Assembly: GCF_022747945.1 (NCBI RefSeq)
Contig: NZ_JALDST010000001.1
Span: 6,944,001 to 7,008,000, forward strand
Reading direction: 5' to 3'
DNA: 64,000 nucleotides
DNA from: Micromonospora sp. R77
Lineage (GTDB): Bacteria > Actinomycetota > Actinomycetes > Mycobacteriales > Micromonosporaceae
The notes under the pieces: generated by a model
Told to the model about the DNA's origin: nothing
Databases searched by the model: none
Seen by the model: the letters and a program-made list of their open reading frames with translations, nothing else
Translations under genes and position numbers: made by a program
Shown here: one piece after another, positions 56,361 to 64,000 of the stretch
Layout of the letters: the number at the start of each line of letters is the position of its first letter
Numbering within the stretch: the first letter of the stretch is position 1

Positions 56361-57355
56361 CGGGCACCCCCGGCCACCGCGAGCTCGTCGTGCCGCGCGG
56401 CGATCTCCTTCAACCGTTGGATCACCGCGTCGCGCACCTCCGGCGGCTCCACCACCCGCACGTCCGGGCCGTACCCGACGAGCTGACCGGCCAGGTAGTC
56501 GGCGTCGGCGTAGGGCAGGACGAGATGGTCGCCGTCCGGACCCGGGCTGGTCTCCACCGCCCAGCGGCGCAGTCCGGCGGCCCGCCCCGGGGCGACCAGC
56601 ACGGTGGCCCGCCCGGTCCGCTCCACCGGCCCCGACCAGCGGGCGACGTGGCTGATCAGGTCGACCCCGGCCGGTGGCTCGTACGACCCCGGCCGGCCGG
56701 TCACCCGGACCGCGCCGACCACCCGCGACAGCCGGAAGCACCGGGTCGCCGCCCGGTCCAGGTCGTGACCGACCACGTACCACCGGCCGCGCCAGCAGAC
56801 CACGCCCCACGGCTGGAGCCGGCGGCGGGTCGGCGCGTCACGGTCCGGCACACGGTAGTCGAAGTTGACCTCGCGCCGGTCCCGGGCGGCGGCGGTCAGC
56901 GGGGCGAACGCCGGGTCGACCGTCACCATCGGCTCCAGCCCCAGGGTGGCCTGCGGGTCCACGTCGACCCCGGCGGCGCGCAGCTTGGCCAGCCCGGAGG
57001 AGGCCGCCGCGGCCAGGCCGGCGTGCTGCCAGAGCCGGGCGGCGATGCCCACGGCGGCGGCCTCGTCCGGTTCGAGGGGGATGTCGGGCAGGGCGTACTC
57101 CCGGTGGGCGATCCGGTAGCCCGGCTCGGCGTCGAAGACGCTGGCCGTCCCGGTCTCCAGCGGCACCCCGAGCTCGCGCAGCTCGGCCTTGTCCCGTTCG
57201 AACTTGCGCTGGAACGCCTCGTGGTCCTTCGCGTCGTCCGGGTCGTGTTCGTAGCCGGGCACGGTCGCGGCGATCTGCGCGGCGGTCAGGAACCGTCGCG
57301 TGGACAGCAGGCAGATCACCAGGTTGACCAGGCGTTCGGTGCGGGTCCGCGACAC
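56357..57355 (-). CDS. pafB: WYL-domain regulator PafB
   Basis: A 332-aa protein with an N-terminal winged-helix region (RTERLVNLVICLLSTRRFLTAAQIAATVPGY) and a WYL domain (REVNFDYRVPDRDAPTRRRLQPWGVVCWRGRWYVVGHDL). GTG start at 57355. It overlaps pafC by 4 bp and lies upstream. PafA and proteasome genes are not in the window. Confidence 0.92.
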   Translation of the reverse strand: MSRTRTERLVNLVICLLSTRRFLTAAQIAATVPGYEHDPDDAKDHEAFQRKFERDKAELRELGVPLETGTASVFDAEPGYRIAHREYALPDIPLEPDEAAAVGIAARLWQHAGLAAAASSGLAKLRAAGVDVDPQATLGLEPMVTVDPAFAPLTAAARDRREVNFDYRVPDRDAPTRRRLQPWGVVCWRGRWYVVGHDLDRAATRCFRLSRVVGAVRVTGRPGSYEPPAGVDLISHVARWSGPVERTGRATVLVAPGRAAGLRRWAVETSPGPDGDHLVLPYADADYLAGQLVGYGPDVRVVEPPEVRDAVIQRLKEIAARHDELAVAGGAR

Positions 57356-57503
57356 GGGTGAACGCTAGCAGCCCGCGCGGCGTGGGCGTGCACCCGCGCC
57401 GCGCGACGCGCGTGACATCCGCGCCGGAGCGAGCCGCGCCACATCGGTACGACCGGCGCCCGCTCGCCGCGCGGCCAGCCGATCCCGGCCATATGGTGAG
57501 CGC

Positions 57504-58505
57504 ATGTCGGAAGCGGAAGTCAAGACCGAGAGCGTCGGTACCGTCGTCGTGGCCGGCGCGGCGAACCTCGCCATCGCGGTCGCCAAACTGGTCGCCGGGC
57601 TCATCTCCGGCTCCGCGGCGATGCTCTCCGAGGCCGCCCACTCCGTCGCCGACACCACCACCGAGGTGCTGCTCTATCTCGCGCTGCGGCGCGGCGCCAA
57701 GCCCGCCGACACCCGACACCCCTTCGGGTACGGGAAGGAGAGCTACGTCTGGGCGTTCCTCGCCGCGCTGTTCACCTTCGTGGCCGGGGCGGGCTTCGCC
57801 ATCACCCACGGCGTCACCACGATCCTCGTGCACGAGCACAGCGGCGACTACCTGATCTCGTACATCGTGCTGGCGATCTCCTTCGCGATCGAGTCGATCT
57901 CGCTGGCCCGGGCGGTCAAGCAGGTCCGCGGCGAGTCCCGCCGCTGGCGGACCACCCCGCGCCGGTTCCTGCGGCTCACCGCCGACACCGCCGTCAAGGC
58001 GGTCTTCCTGGAGGACAGCGCCGCGCTGACCGGCCTGCTCATCGCCGGCGTCGGCCTCGGCCTGTCTCAGCTCACCGGCGACGAGCTCTACGACGGCATC
58101 GCCTCCATCCTGATCGGCGTGCTGCTGCTGGTGGTCGCGGTGATCCTGGCCAAGAGCAACATCTCGCTGCTGGTCGGCCGGGCCGTCCCCGAACGCCTGC
58201 ACCGGGAGATCGAGCACGAGCTGGCCGCGCTGCCGACCGTGGACCGGATCGACACCCTGCTGACCATGCAGCTCGGCCCCGACGACATCCTGGTCGCCGC
58301 CAAGGTCGACTTCCTGGACGACGCGACCGGCGCCGACATCGAGGCCGCCGCCGACGAGGCCGAACGCCGGCTCACCGGGCGCTACCCCGAGATCGGGTAC
58401 GTCTTCCTCGACCCCACCCGGTCGATGCCCGGCACCGACGGCCGGGCCCGACGCACCCAGGACGAGGACGACCGGCCGGTGGACCAGGAGGCCCGCCAGG
58501 CCTGA
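57504..58505 (+). CDS. Cation diffusion facilitator (Zn/Fe/Mn efflux)
   Basis: A 333-aa CDF transporter with six membrane helices and the metal-binding residues in SEAAHSVADTTTEV (helix II) and RHPFGYGKESYVW, plus a C-terminal cytoplasmic domain with the usual fold (PERLHREIEHELAALPTVDRIDTLLTMQLGPDDILVAAKVDF). It exports divalent metal by proton antiport. It is divergent from pafB with a gap of about 150 bp. Confidence 0.92.
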   Translation: MSEAEVKTESVGTVVVAGAANLAIAVAKLVAGLISGSAAMLSEAAHSVADTTTEVLLYLALRRGAKPADTRHPFGYGKESYVWAFLAALFTFVAGAGFAITHGVTTILVHEHSGDYLISYIVLAISFAIESISLARAVKQVRGESRRWRTTPRRFLRLTADTAVKAVFLEDSAALTGLLIAGVGLGLSQLTGDELYDGIASILIGVLLLVVAVILAKSNISLLVGRAVPERLHREIEHELAALPTVDRIDTLLTMQLGPDDILVAAKVDFLDDATGADIEAAADEAERRLTGRYPEIGYVFLDPTRSMPGTDGRARRTQDEDDRPVDQEARQA

Positions 58506-58548
58506 CCCGGGCACCACCGCCGGCACGGACGCCGATAGCGTGCCCCGC

Positions 58549-59634
58549 ATGGTGCGATGGCGATCCGGAACGGTCACGGCGGTACGGCGACGGTGGGCCG
58601 GCGCGACAGAACTCGACGTCGACCTGCCCGACGGCGCCCGGCTGCGCGCGCTGGCCTACCCCGCCCTGGTCGGTGACCCGGAGCCCGGCGACCGGGTGCT
58701 GCTCAACGCCGGCGCCCTGTTGATGGGCCTCGGCACCGGCGGCTACGCCCTGGTCGTCGCGCTCCCCGACCGGCTACCGCCGGACCCGCCGCAGGCCGCC
58801 GACACCCGCGACGCCGGCCACCTGGTCAAGGCCCGCTACACGCCGCTGCAACCCATCCTGCTCGGCGTCGACGAGGAGGCCTCCCCGCACCACGAACTGC
58901 TGGCCGCCGCCGAGAGCCTGGACGGCATGCCGGTGGTCACCGCCGACCTGCACTCGGCCCTGCCGGCCGTGCTCGCCGGCATCCACGCCGACGCCCCCGA
59001 CGCCCGGGTGGCCTATCTGCTCACTGACGGCGGGGCGCTGCCGGCCTGGTTCTCCCGCACCCTGGCCGGGCTCGCCGACCGGCTCGCCGGCACGGTCAGC
59101 GTCGGCCAGGCCTTCGGCGGTGACCTGGAGGCCAGCACCCTGCACAGCGGGCTGCTGGCCGCCCGGCACGTGCTGCACGCCGACATCGCGGTGGTCGCCC
59201 AGGGGCCCGGCAACCTCGGCACCGGCACCCGGTGGGGATTCTCCGGAGTGGCCGTCGGAGAGGCGATCAACGCCGTCGCCACGCTGGGCGGGCAGCCGGT
59301 CGGCTCGCTGCGGATCTCCGACGCCGACCCCCGCCCCCGGCACCGCGGCGTCTCCCACCACAGCCTCACCGCGTACGGCCGGGTGGCCCTCGCCCCGGCC
59401 GACCTCGTCGTGCCCGACGGCCTGGCGTCGGGGCTCGCCGCCGACGTGGCCGCCGCGCTCGCCCCGCTGGCCGAGCGGCACCGCGTCGTCGCGGTGCCCA
59501 CCGACGGCCTCGACGCGGCGCTACGGGCCAGCCCGGTGGGCCTGTCCACGATGGGCCGCGGCCTCGACGCCGACCACGCCTACTTCCTGGCGGCCGCCGC
59601 CGCCGGCCGGTACGCCGCCACCCTCGCCGGCTGA
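58549..59634 (+). CDS. DUF3866 family protein
   Basis: A 361-aa protein of the actinobacterial DUF3866 family, with the N-terminal beta domain WRSGTVTAVRRRWAGATELDVDLPDG and the central VVAQGPGNLGTGTRWGFSGVAVGEAINAV. The ATG at 58549 is preferred over the GTG three codons upstream. No membrane helix. Function not known; it often lies near CDF transporters or housekeeping genes. Confidence 0.85.
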   Translation: MVRWRSGTVTAVRRRWAGATELDVDLPDGARLRALAYPALVGDPEPGDRVLLNAGALLMGLGTGGYALVVALPDRLPPDPPQAADTRDAGHLVKARYTPLQPILLGVDEEASPHHELLAAAESLDGMPVVTADLHSALPAVLAGIHADAPDARVAYLLTDGGALPAWFSRTLAGLADRLAGTVSVGQAFGGDLEASTLHSGLLAARHVLHADIAVVAQGPGNLGTGTRWGFSGVAVGEAINAVATLGGQPVGSLRISDADPRPRHRGVSHHSLTAYGRVALAPADLVVPDGLASGLAADVAAALAPLAERHRVVAVPTDGLDAALRASPVGLSTMGRGLDADHAYFLAAAAAGRYAATLAG

Positions 59635-59709
59635 CCCCCGCTCCACCTCGCCGACCCGGCAGAGTCCGGACTTCGCCTAGATCGTTGACCGGTAATTCTG
59701 GGCAGGTCA

Positions 59710-60612
59710 TCAATGGTCGTAGGCGATCAAGGAGCGTTTGACGGGTGCGTCGATGGTCCAGTTGTGCCAGATCGCGGCGTTGAGGGCGAGCAGGCGTTGC
59801 AGGACACGGGTCCATAGGCCGGTCGGTACCCGCCCGCCGTGTTGTTCCAGGCCGAGTTGGTTCTTCAACGTCCAGATGATCGGTTCGATGCGTTGGCGTA
59901 GCCAGTTCGGGAAGGGTCTGGGAGTTTTCTCGTCCTTGCGGGCCGGGCGGATCAGTTGCAGGCCCAGGTCGGTGAACAGTTGCTCGCTGCCCTGGCCGGA
60001 CAAGCCCTTGTCGGTGACCACGGTGGTGCCCGGGGCGGGCTGGTTAGCGGGCTGGCGGGTCAGGATCTGGCGGGTCGCTTCGCGTTCGCCGAACAGTTTG
60101 GGGTTGGCCAGGGCGAACCCGGTGACGGTGCCGTCGGCGGTGGTGATCAGCAACAGTTTGACCCCCCAGTACCAGCGGCTGTGCGCCGACTCGTAGCCGT
60201 AGCCGGCCCAGCCGAACAGATCCGAGCGTTGGCTGGTGGTGCGTGACTGCCCGCAGGGGATCGGGGTGGCGTCCATCAGGCGCAGCGGTTCAGCGGATGT
60301 ATCGGTGTGTTCGGCCAGCCACCGCAGCGCGGCCTCCATCAGCGTGGCGGCCTGCTTGAGACGCTGGTTTTACTCGCTTTGCGCCAGCAGCCGGGGGAAC
60401 AGGTGGCCCACCCGGGCTGGCGCTGCCCGCAGCCAGTGCCGTTCATCGTTGTACCGCAGCAGGACCTGCGCGACCGCCAGGCAGACCAGTTCGGCGTCGG
60501 TGACCTGAGGTCAGCGGCCCGGTCCCGATCGGCGCGGCTGGTGGGCGGGGATGATGTGATCGACCAGTTCCACGTACAGTGCGATGAGAAGGGTGTCCAG
60601 GTCGGCGATCAT
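59710..60612 (-). pseudogene. IS982-like transposase, two internal stops
   Basis: Reading from the ATG at 60612 gives MIADLDTLLIALYVELVDHIIP, then an in-frame TGA, then PQVTDAELVCLAVAQVLLRYNDERHWLR and a second stop (TAA after LLAQSE), then NQRLKQAATLMEAALRWLAEHTD and an intact 209-aa remainder with the DDE elements MDATPIPCGQSR, TTVVTDKGLSG and an Arg/Glu-rich end (PNWLRQRIEPIIWTLKNQL). The frame is constant throughout. This fits the IS982/IS4-like family. With two nonsense codons the element cannot move by itself. Confidence 0.85.
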
Positions 60613-60782
60613 GTAGGCCTCACGGTCGACTGTGTGGGAACGTCGATCCTGGACAGCCTTCATCCGTCTTTCACGCAACCACCGCGACGTGTCACACCTA
60701 CCACATCAACACCACCGGTGAATTCTGCGTTTGGCCTATCAAACGAGTACGCGGACGGTGTAGTAGTGGACCTCCCGGAGCG

Positions 60783-61532
60783 TCACGCATACTCCTGTTC
60801 CAGGATGGCCAGGTCGCGGTCGGCGAACTGCACGTGCGCCCACTGGTCGCTGAAGATGACTTGCAGGCACTTGACCGCCGTACGTTCGGCGGGCGGCGGG
60901 CAGCCGATCGCGGTGTTCGGCCCCCGCACGCGGTCCAGCTCCTCCTGCGTGACCTGCGCCAGATATGCGCGCAGATCGGCGATCCGCTCGGCGCGCACGG
61001 CGAGGATTTCGGCGAGGGTGGGCGCGGCCGACTCGTCGATGCCGAACTCGGTGCCGTTGGTGGTGAACGATGCGGGTACGCCGATCGGATGGAACGGGTT
61101 CGGGCGAAGGGCCGCCGCGTGGCCATACCAGGCGTCCACGACAAAGATCGTGTGGCGCAGGGTTTGGGCGAGCGACCATTCGTCGTTTACTGATCTGTGG
61201 ACGGCTTCCTCTGGCAGCACGCTTGCGCGTCGCAGCGTCGCTTGCCACAGCTCCTCGATGACATCCACCGCATCGCGCATCGTCTCGGGTGTGGTCGGCT
61301 GCAGTCGAAGCCGTTCGGGGTGCAGGCGATCCAGCTCGGCCTCGATCAATGGCATGACCTCCACGCCGTTGACGCGCAGGCCGTCGATCGCCCCGTCGAT
61401 GTCGGCGTCCAACAGCAGCACGCCACGCATCCGGGCGCCGCTGAGATCCACCTCGCGGAAGGTTGCGCTGGCCATTGACAGGTCGATGAACTCCGCGCCC
61501 TCGTAGTCGGGCTGCTGCACGAATCGCGTCAT
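60783..61532 (-). CDS. DinB-family protein with N-terminal pentapeptide segment
   Basis: A 249-aa protein. Residues about 10-55 form pentapeptide-like repeats (EGAEF, IDLSM, ASATF, REVDL, SGARM, RGVLLL). From about 70 a DinB/YfiT-like four-helix bundle follows, with possible metal ligands in AQTLRHTIFVVDAW and SDQWAHVQFADRDL. DinB proteins include metal-dependent thiol S-transferases (for bacillithiol or mycothiol) and many of unknown activity. The ATG at 61532 fits best. It lies within the inverted-repeat element in AT-richer DNA, so it is probably an imported passenger. Confidence 0.85.
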   Translation of the reverse strand: MTRFVQQPDYEGAEFIDLSMASATFREVDLSGARMRGVLLLDADIDGAIDGLRVNGVEVMPLIEAELDRLHPERLRLQPTTPETMRDAVDVIEELWQATLRRASVLPEEAVHRSVNDEWSLAQTLRHTIFVVDAWYGHAAALRPNPFHPIGVPASFTTNGTEFGIDESAAPTLAEILAVRAERIADLRAYLAQVTQEELDRVRGPNTAIGCPPPAERTAVKCLQVIFSDQWAHVQFADRDLAILEQEYA

Positions 61533-61714
61533 CGGCACATCGTAGGGGCCCGGTAGGACAAGACCACCAAATCAAGATCCCAGCATTGGGCTGCCCGGAG
61601 GTTTCCGGACAGGGGTTCCATTCGGGACCATTGACCGGGAGCGGAGGAGATAGTAGTGGCACAGTGAAGAGGAGAAATACCGGTCAACGATCTAGGTCCG
61701 GAGTCAGGCTCTCG

Positions 61715-61770
61715 TCCACCTCCACGACCTGGCGGGGTCCGGTCCACCTCGGCGACCTGGTGGGGTCCGG
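61715..61770. repeat. Two tandem 28-bp repeats at element border
   Basis: Units 61715-61742 and 61743-61770 are adjacent and identical except for about four positions. They begin 18 bp outside the right inverted repeat of the mobile element and end 50 bp before a convergent gene's stop. They may be a slippage duplication; the function is unknown. Confidence 0.7.
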
Positions 61771-61819
61771 AGGGTGGGGCTACCGCCATGTCGCGGGTTC
61801 GGCGTCGGTCCCGGGCCGG

Positions 61820-62929
61820 TCAGGCCGCCGTGGGGGCGTCGACCCGCACCGCCCGGTCCGGCTGATCCGGGCAGGCGAAGGCCGCCAGCCGCTCCGCCTC
61901 CGTCAGCAGCACCTCCTCGACGACCGTGTCGAGCCGGCGGAACGGCCGCACCACCAGCGTCGCCGTCTCGCCCTGCCGGTCGATCGTCCAGGTGCCGGCC
62001 ACGAACCCGTCCATCAGCACGGTGGCGGCCACGGCCGGGGTGATCACCCGCCGGCGCTCCTCGGCACCCAGCACCCGGGTGCGGTCCGCGTACGCGAGCA
62101 GGAGGTTGTCGTACTCCGGCAGCAGTCTGGGCGGGACCGGCGTGTCCGGGTCGGGCCGCTCCGCGTCGGGCAGGTCGAACAGCTCGCGCCCCTGCTCGTC
62201 CCGGAACACCCGCAGCTCGCCCCGGAGCGGTTCGACCACCTCGGCCAACCGGGTCAGCCCCGACCAGGCCTGCACGTCCCGTACGCTCGCCGGCCCGAAC
62301 GCGGCCAGACAGCGGCGGACCAGCACGGCGGGATCCGCCGGGGTCAGCGGCCCCAGCCACTCCTCGGCCAGCGCGCACGGGCCGTCGACCCGGCCACCCC
62401 AGGTGCCCGCCGGCGGCAGGTGCACCAGGGGCAGCAGGTACTGCACCGAGTGCAGCAGGGCGCTGCGGTCCCGGTCCGGCCAGCGCCGCGCCAGCAGCTC
62501 CCGCAGCCTGGTCCGGCTCAGCGGCTCCCCGGCCAGCAGCGTGCCGGCGTACGCCACCAGCTCGGCCGGGTCGACACCCTCGGTGGCCCGGCCCATGAAC
62601 TGCCGCTGCAGCCGCACCATCAGCGGTTGCAGCAGCGGGCGCAGCCAGCGGTAGTCGTCCGCCGCGGTCAGGTGCAGGGTGCCCCGCACAGTCGTCGCCC
62701 GCACCACCTCCCGCCGCAGCAGCAGCCCCGTCAGGTCGTCGCGGCGGAAACCGTGCTGCCGCGACCACAACCCCAGGTAGGGCGCGGTCGGCACCTGGCC
62801 CTGCAGGCCGACCAGCCGGCGCAGCACGTCAAGGGCCGACCGGTCCGTCCGATCGAGCAGGAACTGGCGGGCCAGGGTGGCCCGGTTCACCGCCCGACGC
62901 GACAGCACCGGCGCTGCGGTCCTCGCCAC
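61820..62929 (-). CDS. Winged-helix DNA-binding domain protein (HTH_42/AlkZ-like)
   Basis: A 369-aa protein of the winged-helix superfamily that includes DUF1006 and AlkZ-like DNA glycosylases. The N-terminus VLSRRAVNRATLARQFLLDRTDRSALDVLRRLVGLQGQ is characteristic, as are LLRREVVRATTVRGTLHL, PPRLLPEYDNLLLAY and MDGFVAGTWTID. Some members excise interstrand cross-links made by natural products; the QxQ-type catalytic motif may be represented by GLQGQ near residue 45. Start taken as the GTG at 62929 before the conserved region. It could be a self-resistance protein elsewhere, but here it lies far from the cluster. Confidence 0.82.
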   Translation of the reverse strand: MARTAAPVLSRRAVNRATLARQFLLDRTDRSALDVLRRLVGLQGQVPTAPYLGLWSRQHGFRRDDLTGLLLRREVVRATTVRGTLHLTAADDYRWLRPLLQPLMVRLQRQFMGRATEGVDPAELVAYAGTLLAGEPLSRTRLRELLARRWPDRDRSALLHSVQYLLPLVHLPPAGTWGGRVDGPCALAEEWLGPLTPADPAVLVRRCLAAFGPASVRDVQAWSGLTRLAEVVEPLRGELRVFRDEQGRELFDLPDAERPDPDTPVPPRLLPEYDNLLLAYADRTRVLGAEERRRVITPAVAATVLMDGFVAGTWTIDRQGETATLVVRPFRRLDTVVEEVLLTEAERLAAFACPDQPDRAVRVDAPTAA

Positions 62930-63021
62930 CGGGCCCCCTCCCGACGACGGCCGGCACACCCGACCGGCCCGTACGGCAGGAGGCTAACCCGGACCCCCGA
63001 CAGGACCCCGGAGCCGTCCGC

Positions 63022-63597
63022 TCAGCTGGCGCCGTAGCCGCGCGCGACGATCTGCTCGGCGGAGCGGGCGTACACCTCGGGGTCCTGCGGGGCCCAGGTG
63101 CCCAGCCCGTCGACGTAGCGGTTGAACATGCAGAACGCGGCGGCGATCAGCACCGTGTCGTGGATCTCCAGGTCGGTCGCGCCCGCCGACCGGGCCGCGT
63201 CCACCAGCTCGGCGGTGACCTCCCGGCCGCTGCGCTGCACCGCCGCGGCGATCCGCAGCAGGGCGCGCAGCTTGTCGCTCACCGGCGCGCTCGACAGGTC
63301 CCCGCGGACCTGCTCCACCAAGGTCATCCCGGTCGGCAACTGGGCGGCGGCGAACGCCGAGTGCGACGAACAGCAGAACGTGCACTCGTTCAGCCCGGAG
63401 ACGTACGCGGCGATGAGTTCCCGCTCGCCGGGCGTCAGCGTGGGGTGCGGGGCCCGCAGCAGCACCTCGGCGAGCTGACCGAGCGGCTTCGCGGTCTCCG
63501 GACGGTACGTCAGCGGCCCGTTGATCCCGGGGTGCGTCTTCTCGTCGATACCGAGGTCGATGTGCGCCACGTTCCCCACTCCGCTGGTGCCGGCCAC
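63022..63597 (-). CDS. AhpD/carboxymuconolactone-decarboxylase-family protein
   Basis: A 191-aa helical protein with the AhpD-like active site NECTFCCSSHSAF near residue 70 (Cys-x-x-Cys plus a further Cys and His) and the family ending in EIHDTVLIAAAFCMFNRYVDGLG. It is likely a thiol peroxidase-type antioxidant protein. GTG start at 63597. Monocistronic. Confidence 0.88.
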   Translation of the reverse strand: MAGTSGVGNVAHIDLGIDEKTHPGINGPLTYRPETAKPLGQLAEVLLRAPHPTLTPGERELIAAYVSGLNECTFCCSSHSAFAAAQLPTGMTLVEQVRGDLSSAPVSDKLRALLRIAAAVQRSGREVTAELVDAARSAGATDLEIHDTVLIAAAFCMFNRYVDGLGTWAPQDPEVYARSAEQIVARGYGAS

Positions 63598-63770
63598 CGG
63601 TCACCGGCGACGTCGAATCCGATCGATGACCAGACCTTGTCAGCGGCACCGCGCACGAGGCAACTCCGATCGTGCGCACCTGCCCGGCTGCCCGCCGCCC
63701 GACAGCCGGGTCCGGCGCGTGCCGACGGCGCGGGCCGGAACGCCCGATCGGGGCGCAGCTCGCCGCGACG

Positions 63771-63983
63771 TCAGCCGACGAGGAAGATCAGCGCCAGCCA
63801 GGCACCCACGATGAGGATCAGCGCCGCCGCCAGCACCCAGGTCGGCACCGTGTACTCGCCCCGGCGGTTCCGCTCGACCTCGGCGCGGATCTTCTCCCGC
63901 CGGCGGTCGATCCAGTTGAGCTTCTCGGTGCCGGTCGACTTCTCGGCACCGCGACCGCGGTCAGAGGGTTCGGAAGTGTTCAT
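63771..63983 (-). CDS. Small single-helix membrane protein
   Basis: A 70-aa protein: hydrophilic charged N-terminus (WIDRRREKIRAEVERNRRGEYTVPTW) and one C-terminal membrane helix (VLAAALILIVGAWLALIFLVG). No family recognised with confidence; similar short proteins are common in actinomycetes. ATG at 63983. Confidence 0.7.
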   Translation of the reverse strand: MNTSEPSDRGRGAEKSTGTEKLNWIDRRREKIRAEVERNRRGEYTVPTWVLAAALILIVGAWLALIFLVG

Positions 63984-64000
63984 CGCGACGCCAGCGTACC

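Larger units (their letters stand above)
59676..61696. mobile_element. 2.0-kb element bounded by inverted repeats
   Basis: The 19-bp sequence at 59676-59694 recurs exactly in inverted orientation at 61678-61696; matching continues imperfectly inward for about six more bases. It contains a dead IS982-like transposase gene and, in the right half, a pentapeptide-DinB gene. The right half (about 60,560-61,690) is clearly less GC-rich than its surroundings, which suggests foreign origin. TCCGGA occurs on both flanks but in a way that extends the inverted repeat, so no clean target duplication is evident. A third partial end-like sequence occurs in direct orientation near 60714-60727. Confidence 0.7.

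Noticed and set aside
59661..61702. TCCGGA on both sides of the mobile element as a target-site duplication.
   Set aside because: The hexamer is palindromic and its flanking bases extend the inverted repeat rather than match directly; its distance from the repeats also differs (5 versus 0 bp).
1..64000. CRISPR arrays, tRNA or rRNA genes.
   Set aside because: I saw no regularly spaced direct repeats and no tRNA-like cloverleaf or rRNA sequence on either strand.

Overview
The window is very GC-rich DNA with dense, strongly codon-biased genes, a conserved pafB-pafC-tatA-tatC block and a HelY-type helicase. It therefore comes from an actinomycete. Micromonosporaceae is my best guess from gene style only; no marker gene in the window proves it.

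Bases 1-26,300 are one co-directional (minus-strand) nonribosomal peptide (NRPS) gene cluster that runs off the left edge. In transcription order it holds a ketoacyl-ACP synthase III, a stand-alone acyl carrier protein, a two-module NRPS with an N-terminal starter-like condensation (C) domain, a type II thioesterase, a SyrP-like Fe(II)/2-oxoglutarate hydroxylase, a stand-alone adenylation-carrier (A-PCP) protein whose specificity residues read as glutamine, a C-PCP-C-A*-PCP protein whose A domain is decayed, and a large NRPS that is cut by the window edge. The last protein begins with an A domain that has no carrier and is followed by a C-PCP unit that has no A domain. At least three carrier domains thus lack a normal cis A domain, while two A domains are orphaned or free-standing. 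The simplest reading is a lipopeptide-type assembly line with trans-loading of several modules and hydroxylation of a carrier-bound residue, probably glutamine. No thioesterase domain, MbtH protein or exporter is visible, so these should lie left of the window.

Bases 26,400-32,000 hold likely regulators: an XRE/NTPase protein, a tiny secreted peptide, an AfsR-type SARP-NTPase-TPR activator and a SnoaL-like protein. Bases 32,200-37,700 carry a secreted glycoside hydrolase with FN3 and CBM2 domains, a DUF4037 protein, a small membrane protein, a 5'-3' exonuclease and an MHYT membrane protein.

Bases 37,800-57,400 are mainly chromosomal housekeeping: helY, then about 13 kb of mixed genes (HAD hydrolase, TetR regulator, EamA transporter, diacylglycerol kinase, kynureninase, fasciclin protein, alcohol dehydrogenase, an iron-box locus with a frameshifted binding protein, secreted protease, two-component system), then tatC, tatA, a small coiled-coil protein, pafC and pafB. 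Bases 57,500-64,000 hold a cation diffusion facilitator, a DUF3866 protein, a 2-kb inverted-repeat-bounded element (dead IS982-like transposase plus a pentapeptide-DinB gene, with lower GC), a winged-helix protein, an AhpD-like protein and a small membrane protein.
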